Origin: Iningainema tapete BLCC-T55
GTDB taxonomy: Bacteria > Cyanobacteriota > Cyanobacteriia > Cyanobacteriales > Nostocaceae
Reading direction: 5' to 3'
DNA length: 64,000 nucleotides
NCBI RefSeq assembly: GCF_014698965.1
Contig: NZ_JACXAE010000118.1
Location: forward strand, 1-64,000
Below the pieces are notes generated by a model. The model worked only from the letters and a program-made list of their open reading frames with translations. It had not been told where the DNA came from and did no database searches. The position numbers and the translations under genes were made by a program. Shown piece after piece: positions 20,403-29,895 of this stretch. The stretch's first letter is position 1; each line of letters begins with the position of its first letter.

Positions 20403-20442
20403 ATTTTTGCAGGAGTATTTTCAGGTAGTCACTATCTTGGAT

Positions 20443-21672
20443 ATGAAAAATAACAATTCCTTTGCTACTGCTCAACCTGATTCTTTGGGTAGGTTTGGAC
20501 AGTTTGGTGGACAGTATGTTCCAGAAACGTTAATGTCGCCATTAAGTGAGTTGAAAACCGTATTTTATCAAAATTACAACGAGTCGAGTTTCCAAGCCGA
20601 ATTGCAAGATTTGCTACAGGACTATGTGGGAAGACCCAGCCCCTTGTATTTCGCTGAACGCCTCACAAAACACTACCTTAAACCAGATGGCACAGGAGCG
20701 CAGATTTATTTAAAGCGTGAAGATTTAAACCATACAGGCACTCACAAAATTAATAACGCCTTAGCTCAGGTTTTACTAGCAAAACGTATGGGTAAACAGC
20801 GAATTATTGCAGAAACTGGTGCAGGGCTGCATGGAGTTGCTACTGCATCTGTGTGTGCGCGATTTGGTTTGCAGTGTGTTATTTACATTGGCATCAAAGA
20901 TCTGGAACGACAGTCTCTAAACTTGTTTCAGATGAAGTTGTTAGGTACAGAAGTTCGTGTAGTAGAAGCAGGAGCAGGAACCTTCAAAGAAGCAACTTCT
21001 GAGGCAATTCGGGATTGTGTGACAAACATACAAACAACTCATTACATCCTGGGTTCTGTTATTGGACCTCATCCTTATCCCATGATAGTACGTAACTTCC
21101 AAGCGGTAATTGGTTCGGAAACTCGCACTCAATGTCAAGAAAAATGGGGAGGGTTACCAGATATTTTGCTGGCTTGTGTGGGTAGAGGTTCTAATGCAAT
21201 TGGATTGTTCCATGAGTTTGTGAATGAACCTTTTGTGCGCTTAATTGGTGTAGAAGCCGCAGGTGAAGGTGTAGATACAGAAAAATACGCAGCAACTCTC
21301 ACACGAGGAAAAATTGGCGTTCTGCATGGTGCGATGAGTTATTTACTCCAAGATGATGATGGGCAAGTAGTCGAAGCACATTCAATTAGTGGTGCACTAG
21401 CTTATCCTGGAGTAGGACCGGAGCATAGCTATTTGAAGGATATTGGTCGCGCTGAGTATTATGCTGTGACTGATAAGCAAGCACTAAAAGCATTTCAAAT
21501 ACTGTCGCAATTAGAAGGGATTATTCCAACTTTAGAAACCGCTCATGCAATTGCTTATTTAGAAACTCTTTGCCCTCAATTAGATAGTAGTCCTCGAATT
21601 GTCATTAACTGTTCCGGAAGAGGCGATAAAGATCTCCAAACCTTTAACACCCTCACCAAAAACAGAGACTGA
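20443..21672 (+). CDS. trpB: Tryptophan synthase beta chain (paralog)
   Basis: About 409 residues from ATG 20443 ([12 protein letters not shown]...). A longer reading from 20314 would translate the structured leader and is rejected. PLP-dependent fold type II enzyme: it condenses indole and serine to tryptophan. PLP lysine in '[11 protein letters not shown]' (Lys102), catalytic glutamate in 'AETGAG' (Glu124), phosphate loop 'GRGSNAIG', and '[11 protein letters not shown]'. The family motif GAGQHG reads GAGLHG here (Leu129), so substrate handling may differ. There is no trpA or other trp gene beside it, so this is probably an accessory trpB of a multi-trpB cyanobacterium. A tryptophan-responsive leader RNA is possible upstream. 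Confidence 0.92.
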   Translation: MKNNNSFATAQPDSLGRFGQFGGQYVPETLMSPLSELKTVFYQNYNESSFQAELQDLLQDYVGRPSPLYFAERLTKHYLKPDGTGAQIYLKREDLNHTGTHKINNALAQVLLAKRMGKQRIIAETGAGLHGVATASVCARFGLQCVIYIGIKDLERQSLNLFQMKLLGTEVRVVEAGAGTFKEATSEAIRDCVTNIQTTHYILGSVIGPHPYPMIVRNFQAVIGSETRTQCQEKWGGLPDILLACVGRGSNAIGLFHEFVNEPFVRLIGVEAAGEGVDTEKYAATLTRGKIGVLHGAMSYLLQDDDGQVVEAHSISGALAYPGVGPEHSYLKDIGRAEYYAVTDKQALKAFQILSQLEGIIPTLETAHAIAYLETLCPQLDSSPRIVINCSGRGDKDLQTFNTLTKNRD

Positions 21673-21745
21673 TGGCAAAAATCATCTACATCACAGAATA
21701 TTTGCGTGATATTCAGGCAAAATACAGTAGAACAAAGTTATCTCA

Positions 21746-22942
21746 TTACCCAGCCATAAAAGCATAAGCAATAAAAATGATATTCATTAGCACATACACT
21801 GCAAGAATCGTACCCAAGACGAGGCGTTCTATCCGCAGTATATTTTTCTTTTTTTCGCCTTTGTAAAGCATGTGAAAAAAGGTCTGAAGTGCACCTACAA
21901 AAAGAATAAAGAGCATCGTAGCAATATGAATTTGGTCTACCAAAGTTATCTCTTCGACTTGCCCAAACATCGACTGTGCTACCTGCAAATTGACAAAAAC
22001 CGCAAACAAACAGCCCACTAGTAGACTAAGACTCGCTGTAAAAAGGTCGTTTTGCGACACATCAAAAAAGATGCATAACAGGCAAATAGCAAAGGTAACA
22101 TAGACACCCGCAGTTAGCTTGAAGAAACTCATGTAACTATTTCGTTGGATGTCAAAAGTAATCATCAATTTTGGAAAATAAAAATCATCAGTTTTTATTC
22201 TTGGATCACCAAAGTTAGAGATATAGTGAGAGCTTCCAGATTTGACATTGAAACTGGTAATCTTCCAACCATCTTCCAGATTGATATCTGGATGTATTTT
22301 TGAATATTTCATATCACTCTCATATACCAGGCTGTTATCATTTACATTTTCACTGGGTTCAAAAAACAGTTGTAGTTTGTGCCGATCAAAAGGATAATTT
22401 CTCAAATCCCAGTTTTGCTCAAAGGTGCCCTGAAGATTAGCAATTACATACGTTCCCTCTTCCACTTTAGCCGTTGAAGTGTATGTAATTTTGTAGTCTT
22501 TAGCGTTAGGAAAATATACGGACTTGAAGTCAAGAGCATTCGGTTGATTACAGTTAGCATACAGCCAAGTATCGATAAAAAACGAGCCTTGTGCAAAGTT
22601 AAAATTATTCAGCCTCATGATATAGGCATTAATTTTACATTGAGTCTGTGCATTGGGGTTTTTAGTTGCTGGCTTGACGGCAGCGGTGGGAGCAGTAATT
22701 GGAGCAGGGGTTTGAGCTGCACCTGAATTCGGATACTTTATTAGGGCAACCAGAAAGATGAGAATGATGACGAGTCCACAGAAAACTGGATACAGCAGCG
22801 CCTGGAATACTGGTTGTGCAAGAAGCTGTTTACCAAGGAACCTTATCCTTTGCCAGAAGACTATCTTCTTTCGCTGGTTCGACAGCTTTGTGATATCTGG
22901 AGCGGTATTTTTGTTACGCTTAAACATCCTCTTAACTAGCAA
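21746..22942 (-). CDS. Pentameric ligand-gated ion channel homolog
   Basis: A protein of about 398 residues (393 if the ATG at 22927 is used instead of TTG 22942). N-terminal membrane helix near 45-68 (ALLYPVFCGLVIILIFLVAL), a Pro/Ala-rich linker, then an extracytoplasmic beta-sandwich of about 190 residues. It contains the family hallmark 'DLRNYPFDRHKLQLFFE' and 'GTYVIANLQGTF'. Four C-terminal helices follow ('FFKLTAGVYVTFAICLLCIFF' to the end 'VLMNIIFIAYAFMAG'). This is the topology of prokaryotic Cys-loop-type channels without the Cys pair. The extra N-terminal helix is unusual for GLIC/ELIC. Ligand unknown. Convergent with trpB. Confidence 0.75.
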   Translation of the reverse strand: MLVKRMFKRNKNTAPDITKLSNQRKKIVFWQRIRFLGKQLLAQPVFQALLYPVFCGLVIILIFLVALIKYPNSGAAQTPAPITAPTAAVKPATKNPNAQTQCKINAYIMRLNNFNFAQGSFFIDTWLYANCNQPNALDFKSVYFPNAKDYKITYTSTAKVEEGTYVIANLQGTFEQNWDLRNYPFDRHKLQLFFEPSENVNDNSLVYESDMKYSKIHPDINLEDGWKITSFNVKSGSSHYISNFGDPRIKTDDFYFPKLMITFDIQRNSYMSFFKLTAGVYVTFAICLLCIFFDVSQNDLFTASLSLLVGCLFAVFVNLQVAQSMFGQVEEITLVDQIHIATMLFILFVGALQTFFHMLYKGEKKKNILRIERLVLGTILAVYVLMNIIFIAYAFMAG

Positions 22943-23139
22943 TAATGAGCAAAATAAATTCTAAATTTTTACGAAACACTCTACTACGCTCTTGCGGGTT
23001 GCGTCAGTAGTCATTGATTTTACCCCTTGTGGTTAGCATGTTTTTATACAAGGTATTGTACGACAAATATTGTTTTTCGCCCAATCATTATGAATATTTT
23101 CTCAATAGGTGCTCGCGCTCGTAGTTTGAAGTCTAGTAT

Positions 23140-23228
23140 CTTAACTGTCCTAACAATTTTTTAACTGTCTGCTTAACTGTCTTATCTGTCCTTGCATCCT
23201 CTTGATTTTTCTCGTATAGTAATGTGTA
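23140..23228 (+). promoter_or_regulatory. Direct-repeat promoter of the TerB-like remnant at 23256
   Basis: CTTAACTGT, TTTAACTGT, CTTAACTGT and CTTATCTGT copies at 23140-23190, then C-CTTGCAT. TTGCAT and TATAGT 17 bases later form a good -35/-10 pair. The start codon follows about 40 bases on, after AGGAG. Confidence 0.65.
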
Positions 23229-23255
23229 AAAAATAGCCTGAGCAGGAGAAAGTAA

Positions 23256-23483
23256 ATGGTATCGACAACTGACAACACTCGCAAGATTTTCGGGAATTGA
23301 GTATATAAATACACCTTAAATTTTAAGCAGCCACCTCAAGGTGCAATAGAAGCCTTTGCAAAGGCACTGCTCATTGCAGCTAAGGGAGATAAAGTAATCT
23401 CGCAAGCAGAGAGAGACTGGGTTGTTGGCTTAACGGCATCTAACAGAGCATCACAGAGCACTTCTGTTAAAGAAAGAAATTCC
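23256..23483 (+). pseudogene. TerB-like gene remnant fused in frame to the acyl ligase
   Basis: ATG 23256 follows AGGAGAAAGTAA and opens 'MVSTTDNTRKIFGN', then TGA (23298-23300). The same frame continues with an unmistakable TerB half: 'GAIEAFAKALLIAAKGDKVI' and 'AERDWVVGLTAS'. It then runs without a stop into the ligase ATG at 23484. So a TerB gene lost its second half and its reading frame now merges with the next gene. Its promoter is intact and probably drives the ligase. TGA could come from TGG or CGA by one transition. Confidence 0.7.
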
Positions 23484-24737
23484 ATGAAAAGCAGTCCATA
23501 TCCTGATATTTCTATCCCAGAACAGTCACTAACAGAATTTGTATTGCAACGAGCAGTAGAATTAGCCCAGAAACCAGCTCTCATTGAAGGGTTAAGCGAT
23601 TGCGCAGAGCGCAGCGGCAAAGCCGAACGCACAATAACTTATGGACAATTGGCAGATTCTATCCGTAAAGTTGCTTCCAGCTTAGCAGCGCGTGGCTTCT
23701 TAAAAGGTGATGTTTTGGCTATTTACAGCCCAAACCTTCCCGAATATGCGATCGCTTTCCATGCCGTCGCCACTTTGGGCGGGATTATCACTACAGTAAA
23801 CCCATCCTATACCGCATCCGAGCTTGCATATCAACTCAATGATGCGGGTGCAAAATATCTCCTCACCATCTCCGCTCTTGTAGAGCAGGCATTAGAAGCG
23901 GTAGAGCAGTCAAAAGTAGAAGAAGTATTTGTGTTTGGTGAAGCGGCGGGAGCTACCCCATTTTCTGTGCTTTTAGAAGGTGATGGGGAAATACCACTTA
24001 TACAGATCAATCCAAGAGAAGATTTGCTCGCGTTGCTGTACTCTAGTGGTACTACTGGGATGCCTAAAGGTGTGATGCATACCCACCATACATTTTTAGC
24101 AAACTTTTACCAATTCCAAAACTGCGAACCGATCAGCGAGGCTGATGCAGTCATCGGAGTCTTACCTTTTTTTCATTGCTACGGCATGATCATGCTGAAT
24201 TACAGCTTGGCAAAGGGAGCAACTATTGTGACGATGCCGCGCTTCGATTTAGAGACCTTTGTGAGCCTGATTGAAAAGCACCTCATCACCCGTATCCACG
24301 TCGTGCCGCCAATTTTGCTGGCACTGGCAAAACAGCCCATAGTAGATAAATACAATCTTTCCAGCTTGCGGGTGCTGACTTCTGCGGCAGCACCCCTTAG
24401 TCATCAATTGATCTCTGAATGCGAACAACGTCTTGCTAATTGCATCGTCAAGCAAGCGTATGGAACGACAGAAACCTGTCTGAACACCCACACTCCAGAT
24501 GAACGTGACAAAATCAAGCCAGGTTCAGTTGGTCAATGTCTACCTCATGTAGAATGTCAAATTGTCGATGTTGATACCCAAGAACCATTAGGTTTTAATC
24601 AACCAGGAGAGTTGTGGGTACGCGGTCCGCACATTATGAAAGGCTATTTGAATAAACCCGACGCAACTGCCAACGCAATTGATCGAGATGGTTGGTATCA
24701 CACCGGCGATATTGTCTATGTTGATGAAGACGGCTAG
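23484..24737 (+). pseudogene. Adenylation domain of an A-carrier-reductase enzyme, 5' part
   Basis: About 417 codons of an ANL adenylating enzyme close to 4-coumarate/acyl ligases: 'LLALLYSSGTTGMPKGVMHT' (AMP loop), 'KQAYGTTET', 'GELWVRGPHIMKGYLNKP', 'GWYHTGDIVYVDEDG'. It activates a carboxylic acid with ATP. The frame stops at TAG 24735-24737, exactly where relatives have an aromatic residue (DEDG-Y-YYIVDR), and continues in frame. One base change therefore splits the gene. A short dispersed repeat (23597-23630) inserts about 11 codons ('DCAERSGKAER') after 'IEGLS'. Together with 24765..26630 the architecture equals a carboxylic-acid-reductase-like enzyme. Nonfunctional unless the amber codon is read through. 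Confidence 0.8.
23597..23630. repeat. Short dispersed repeat in frame within the acyl ligase
   Basis: GCGATTGCGCAGAGCGCAGC plus GGCAAAGCCGAACGC interrupts the N-terminal part of the adenylation domain without a frame change. The sequence style matches other small repeats of this window (GC-rich, palindromic, containing GCGCAG). Confidence 0.55.
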
Positions 24738-24764
24738 TATTATATAGTTGATCGCATTAAAGAA

Positions 24765-26630
24765 TTGATTAAGTGCAATGGCTATTCCATCGCCCCAGCC
24801 GAACTAGAAGCAGTATTGTTGAGTCATCCGGCTGTTGCTGATGCTTGTGTAGTCAAGAGTCCTCATCCCAGTAGTGGGGAAGTGCCTAAAGCTTTTGTTG
24901 TGCTTAAAGCTGTAGCTACACCAGAACAAATTATGGAGTTTGTCGCTGGGCAAGTTGCAACCCATAAAATGATCCGCCGACTTGAATTTGTGGACAAAAT
25001 TCCCAAATCTGCTTCTGGCAAAATTTTACGCCGCATATTGGCACAACAAGAACTGATAAATATCAAAGAAGCATCCTTCAACGAGCAGCCATTGCAGCAA
25101 CAACTGGAGTTTCTACAACAATTAGATGATGCTTCGGTTAGTCAACGTCAAGAACTATTAATTGCTTACGTTCGAGAGCAATTTGGCAAAGTTTTAGGCA
25201 TCAATACATCTCAACATCTGGAAATAGAGAAGCCTTTGCATGAATTGAGGCTTGATTCTCTCATGAATATTGATTTGAAGAATCGTATTGATACTGAACT
25301 AGGAGTAGACATACCCATAGAAATGTTTCTGGGCGACTCTAATATTAAGCAATTAGTAAATTTATTGCTTCAGCAACTAGCAGCGAAGAATACAATTCTC
25401 TCAAAACATTCATCTGCTGAGTTAGCAACAGATTTAAATTCAGAGGTTTTTTTAGACTCTACAATATTACCTGAACATCCATCTGAGTCATTTGTAACTG
25501 AGCCTTCTGCTATTTTTTTGACTGGAGCTACAGGCTTTTTAGGTGCTTTTTTACTTCAAGAACTGCTGTTAAAAACCCAGGCAAATGTTTATTGCTTGGT
25601 ACGTTCTGCTGATTATGAGTCTGGTAAGATAAGGATTCAAAATAACTTAGAATCTTATAGTATTTGGCATGATGACTTTGCTGATAGAATTATTCCTGTG
25701 TTGGGTGATTTATCTCAACCACTGTTAGGTTTGTCATCACAAGATTTTCAAAAAATGAGCAGCATCATCGATGTGATTTATCACAACGCTGCTTGGATTA
25801 ACTATGTCTATCCTTACTCAGCATTAAAGCCCACCAATGTTTTGGGAACTCAGGAAATCTTAAGATTAGCGAGTCAAATAAAAATCAAACCGGTACATTA
25901 CATTTCTACAATCGCGGTTTTTGAGTCAACTGCTTATGCGGGAAAAGTAGTAACTGAATCCGATCAACTCACTCATAGTGAGGGAATGAAACTTGCTTAC
26001 TCCCAGAGTAAATGGGTGGCAGAAAAGTTAGTGATGTTAGCACGCGATCGCGGTATTCCAGTTTCGATTTATAGACCGCCATTTATTTCCGGTCATAGTC
26101 AAACAGGTGCTTGGTATAAAAATGATGTAATTTGTCGTACCATCAAAGGCTGTATACAAATGGGGAGCATGACAGATATCACTGACACTTTGGATTTAGC
26201 TCCTGTGGATTACCTCAGTCAAAGTATTGTGTATTTATCAAAGCAAAAATATTCTCTAGGTAAAGCTTTTCACTTAAATAATCCTCAACCTATTTCTTGG
26301 AGAGAACTAACTGATTTTATCTGCTCTCTTGGCTATCAAATTGAGCATATTGCTTATAAAGATTGGCAAATACAACTAAATAATTCCGTCCGATCTAAGG
26401 AAAATCCTTTGTATCATCTCTTGCCTTTTTATCACAAGCCATTGCCTCAAGAACAACTGGAACAACTTCAGCAGTATCAGCAATCAACTGACCCCAAAAT
26501 TAGTTGTTTGGCGACACAGAATGCCCTAGTAGGTAGTTCTATAGTGTGTCCGCCTGTAAATGCCCAATTACTCAATACCTATTTCTCGTATTTCATTCGT
26601 AGTGGTTGGCTCGACTTAGTTTCAAAATAG
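24765..26630 (+). pseudogene. Carrier and thioester-reductase part of the A-carrier-reductase enzyme, 3' part
   Basis: Homology resumes at once after the TAG (YYIVDRIKELIKCNGYSIAP, from 24738); the first ATG is at 24765 in the same frame. Order of domains: C-terminal adenylation lid ('KIPKSASGKILRR'), a carrier domain with the phosphopantetheine serine in 'LRLDSLMNIDLKNRI', and a short-chain-reductase-like thioester reductase ('IFLTGATGFLGAFLLQELL', Y-x3-K in 'AYSQSKWVAEKL'). The enzyme would load an acid on the carrier and release it as an aldehyde or alcohol using NADPH. Without the upstream part it cannot activate substrate. The flavoprotein gene begins 60 bases downstream and is also broken by stops, so the two probably formed one pathway. 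Confidence 0.8.
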
Positions 26631-26690
26631 CGAGACGGAAGTAAGCAATTCAAAATTCCAAATGTTACTTTCATAAAAGCAAAAGTAAAA

Positions 26691-28388
26691 ATGAATCATA
26701 TACTTCCTGATTTAGATTCTCCTGTTGCTGTGGTTGGAGGAGGAGTTGCAGGAATTTGGGCTGCTTATAAACTGATTAAGGCAGGAATACCTACAACTTT
26801 AATTACTTATTTGGATAAAGATAGAGGTGGCATACAAGGTTCAACTTATCGTTCTGTGGGTGCTATCAACACTTCCCCTTTAACAAACCATGACTTTGCC
26901 TCTTACATGGATGATTTGGGAAGAAAGTGCGCTCATCCTTTCGTAACTCAAGCTTTACAGCAATATTTAAAGGATGAAATTGATGAGCTTTCGTCTCTTG
27001 TTGCTTTAAAACCGATAAAAATTGGATTGGCATTAGAGTCTGAAAGTGGTAAATCTTTTTTGCAATATATGTATGAACTATTTGAATCCCTTGGAGGGCG
27101 CATAATAAATGCTTGGGTCACTCGATTAGTAATGGACAAAAATGTTTGCCAAGGATTGCAGTATGAGAAAAACGGCTACATCGGAAAATTGCGTTGCCGC
27201 GCAATCATCCTTGCCTCGGGAGGGTATGCAGGTTTATATTCCAATTCGATAAATACTAACTGTTTTGGAACAATATTAAGCCGTTTTATGGAGTGCGGAG
27301 GTAGTGCAACAAATTTAGAGTTTATCTTCCAACATGGATACGGGAATATTGATACTAATGACTTAACACCAACGGAAGAGATTGCTGGAGCATAAATTTA
27401 TGACAAAAATAAAAGCCGAGTTGTCTGGTTAGAAAAAATGCTCTTTGATGGACAAGGAACTAATACACATCTTCAAGCTGTTAATTTATGGACTAGTAAT
27501 AGTAATATGGATTATTCTATCGACCTTTCATACAGGGAGCTTTATCTAGCGATCTCCAAGTTTAATTCAGCGATTCAGAACAAATACACCAAGCAAAACG
27601 TTTGTAATAAGTCAACTTCATCAGAGAAAGATGCTTTGTAAAAATTGTTAACAATTTTTCCGGAAAATGCGCGGGAGGCTTTGCATAAAATTGTTTATAA
27701 TGATTACCTTCAAGTAATAAAATACGAGAAATTTCAAGATTTAAAGAAATTATTTTTAGTTGAAAAAACTAGATTATTTCATGTTAAACCGATTACTTAT
27801 TTTTCGATGGGTGGAATTGCACATATAAATTGCCGCACGAATCTGAAAAATGTCTATGTAACGGGTGAATGTATGCACGATTTTGGTGCAAATCGAGTTG
27901 GTGGATTACCTTGGGCGCTTTACTTAGCTAGCGGTCGTATTATATGCGAACATGTCGTAAAGCAGCTTAAAGAACATGAAAAGCAACTTGATTTTGAAAT
28001 AGTCTTTCAAAAATCTCATTTCAATTGGGAGTTGTTAAAAGAAATTAGAGGAAGATTGTATGAATACCAAAATAAAAATAATAATGAAACTCAGGCTCTA
28101 GAGAATATTCAATGGTTCCGTGAAACTCGAAGTAAATTAATACAAAATAATGAAAAATTAAGTGATTCATTCGCCTGGTTAATTGTTGCCGAGGCTATAA
28201 TGCAATCTTCTTTATCTAGGAGAGAAAGCCGTGGTTACTTCTTACGTTCCGACTTCCCATTTGAAGATGTAAACCTAGATAAATATTTTTCTTATGCCTG
28301 GTATGATCGACAAGCTAATATCGTAAAATCTCGATTTTTAGAAGCATCTTACTTTAGTCGTTCATTAAATAACTGTAATGTAAGTTAA
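26691..28388 (+). pseudogene. NadB/fumarate-reductase-like flavoprotein split by two in-frame stops
   Basis: One reading frame of about 565 codons interrupted by TAA at 27393-27395 and TAA at 27639-27641, with no frameshift. Start: 'VAVVGGGVAGIWAAYKLIKA' (dinucleotide-binding GxGxxG). Then a 'RGGIQGSTYRSVGAIN' FAD section and 'AIILASGGYAGLYSNS'. The last piece has 'YFSMGGIAHINCRTNLKNVY', 'TGECMHDFGANRVGG' and a C-terminal helical domain. This is the fold of L-aspartate oxidase and fumarate-reductase flavoproteins. It is shorter and divergent, so the substrate is unknown. The middle is AT-rich, unlike the intact genes nearby. It follows the broken reductase enzyme in the same direction, presumably one operon now decayed. 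Confidence 0.78.
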
Positions 28389-28715
28389 TTTTTGAAGATA
28401 ATTGAGTTGGTTTTAACTCATTAATTTTTTGTCAAAAAATAATAAGTTTGCGTAAATTATGCGCGAACACTTCTTTTTTGTCCAAAGTCCAATTACGGTA
28501 AAGATGATTGTACCTCCATTTATGTAGTATATATTTCAATCGATCTAATATTAGCTTATTTTCTTAGCTATTCTTAGCTAAGAAAAATGCTTTTTAATGT
28601 GATTAAACAGCTTAAAAATAATTCCGAAAATAAGAATTTTTTAATGATTATTTAAGAGGAATAATATGTCATAATAAAATTGGTAATTTCCAAGTGAACA
28701 ATTCAAGGAAATAAA
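28389..28715. other. AT-rich spacer before the TerB remnant
   Basis: About 330 bases with no coding pattern. It has TTCTTAGCTATTCTTAGCTAAGAA, an imperfect palindrome, near 28561-28584. No direct-repeat promoter element is present here, unlike at the other TerB-like genes. Confidence 0.4.
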
Positions 28716-28973
28716 ATGGCTACTAATATTTCAGAAAAAAAGAGTGATTTAGGCACTTTATGGTTTTTGAAGCAACAGTAAGGTTTTAAAAAGCGTCCAT
28801 TAGACATAGCTTATGAAGCTTACTTTAAATCGATGCTTATTTGTGCTAATGGTGATGGAACACTAGCAGATGAAGAAAGAGATTGGGTGATTGGACTTGC
28901 CTATGCCTGCGATTGCGAACCTGCAATTCTTGAAAAACCTCTGTTAATTAAGACTTTTGTATTGTATGCGTGA
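28716..28973 (+). pseudogene. TerB-like gene remnant with in-frame stop and truncated 3' end
   Basis: ATG 28716 opens 21 codons (MATNISEKKSDLGTLWFLKQ + Q), then TAA 28779-28781. The frame then continues 'PLDIAYEAYFKSMLICANGD' and 'EERDWVIGLAYACDCEPAIL', a first TerB unit. It ends at 28973 in sequence that belongs to a duplicated segment (ATTAAGACTTTTGTATTGTA, also at 33560). So the second TerB unit was replaced by the repeat segment. The position of the stop, right after a short leader, resembles that of the remnant at 23256. Confidence 0.7.
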
Positions 28974-29085
28974 TCGCCGTTAAAGATGCAAGGACAGTTA
29001 AGACAGTTAAGGTATTTAATAAATATTTAAAATTCAGTAGCTTCTTCAATGATTTTGTACACTAGAGCTTGTCTGCAACTCTTGA
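28946..29085. repeat. Partial copy of the mscS 3' flank (copy 1)
   Basis: Sequence 28946-29030 matches 33560-33650 (ATTAAGACTTTTGTATTGTA, CGCCGTTAAAGA, GCAAGGACAGTTAAG x2, GGTATTTAATAAATATTTAA). It then jumps to a TCTTCAATGATTTTGTACAC piece at about 29046-29065 that matches mscS codons near 33862 (VYKMIEE). It is a deletion derivative of the mscS 3' end plus its flank. Confidence 0.65.
28988..29012 (-). promoter_or_regulatory. Direct-repeat element inside the duplicated flank
   Basis: GCAAGGACAGTTAAGACAG then TTAAGG: two 9-mers plus CTTGCAT on the minus strand. No minus-strand gene follows here (the TerB remnant is on the plus strand), so this copy probably came with the duplication. Confidence 0.5.
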
Positions 29086-29311
29086 ATATTACACCAAGGT
29101 AATATAGAATAGTATGACATGGAATGTAGAATATTTTTATAGTCGAAAGGCTGTTATCTATATATGACCAAATAACAATATACAAAAATATTGATGTAGA
29201 GAAGATCGGTGAGACAAAACTTTTAGCTTTTATTACAAAAATCTTAATACATAAATATTTAAAAACAGTAGAATTTATATTGATGTTATTTGATTGTTAA
29301 CGTCAATACGT

Positions 29312-29893
29312 ATGACTAAAAATAAATTTGATTATGTAAATTATGCAAATAATGTGGTGGCTGCTAATTTGTTGTATTGGCAAGATAAGATACAGGATTA
29401 TTTGATTGAGTTTTATGGTGGTAATAGAAATAATGCTTTAGGGACTAAATTTGGGGATTGTGCGAATATATGCCTTGATTTATTGGAATTATCTGGAGAT
29501 GACCCAACCAAATTTAGAGGGGTAGTGAATAATGATATGCTTCAAGCTGGTGCAATTATTGAATACAGAATTGGAGAAATTTATTTGTATGAAGGACGAC
29601 AACAGCATGTACTGTTAGATATTGTCTGCGCAGCACCGTGGAATTGCTTACCAAGAAGCGTACCTGAAACTTGTAGGGGAGCGGCTGAGTGGTTGATAGC
29701 GGATATTATTCAGGAGATGACTTCTGCTCCTAATAGAGTAAGTGGAATATTTAAAGTAGCAGCCATACCTAGAAGTATTGAGTTTTATAAAAGGATTGGC
29801 TTCGAGGAAAACCCAGATGGTTCCAGGGAAATGATATTAACGGAGGAAAGGGCGCTACAATTTTTAGAGGAACATAAGAGACGTTGGAGGTAA
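29312..29893 (+). CDS. GNAT-like acetyltransferase, divergent
   Basis: 193 residues from ATG 29312 (MTKNKFDYVNYANN); a TTG six codons upstream is possible. The central part has beta strands 'IIEYRIGEIYLYEG' and 'HVLLDIVCAAPWNCL', a helix with 'RGAAEWLIADIIQEM', and the C-terminal GNAT signature 'SIEFYKRIGFEENPDGSREM'. The fold would transfer an acetyl group from acetyl-CoA; the acetyl-CoA loop is weakly conserved (CRGAAEWL), so catalysis is unsure. The gene overlaps the ribosome binding site of the next gene, so they form a pair. AT-rich compared with neighbours and bounded by mscS-derived fragments on both sides, which suggests acquired cargo. Confidence 0.6.
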   Translation: MTKNKFDYVNYANNVVAANLLYWQDKIQDYLIEFYGGNRNNALGTKFGDCANICLDLLELSGDDPTKFRGVVNNDMLQAGAIIEYRIGEIYLYEGRQQHVLLDIVCAAPWNCLPRSVPETCRGAAEWLIADIIQEMTSAPNRVSGIFKVAAIPRSIEFYKRIGFEENPDGSREMILTEERALQFLEEHKRRWR

Positions 29894-29895
29894 AA

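Noticed and set aside
20314-20442. N-terminal extension of TrpB, or a true T-box riboswitch
   Set aside because: The extension lies in the folded leader. A T-box would need a specifier stem and a terminator, and only a short antiterminator-like motif is present.
23256-28973. Reassigned stop codons or programmed readthrough
   Set aside because: All three stops are used at normal ends of intact genes in this window, and no recoding structure is shared between the five sites.
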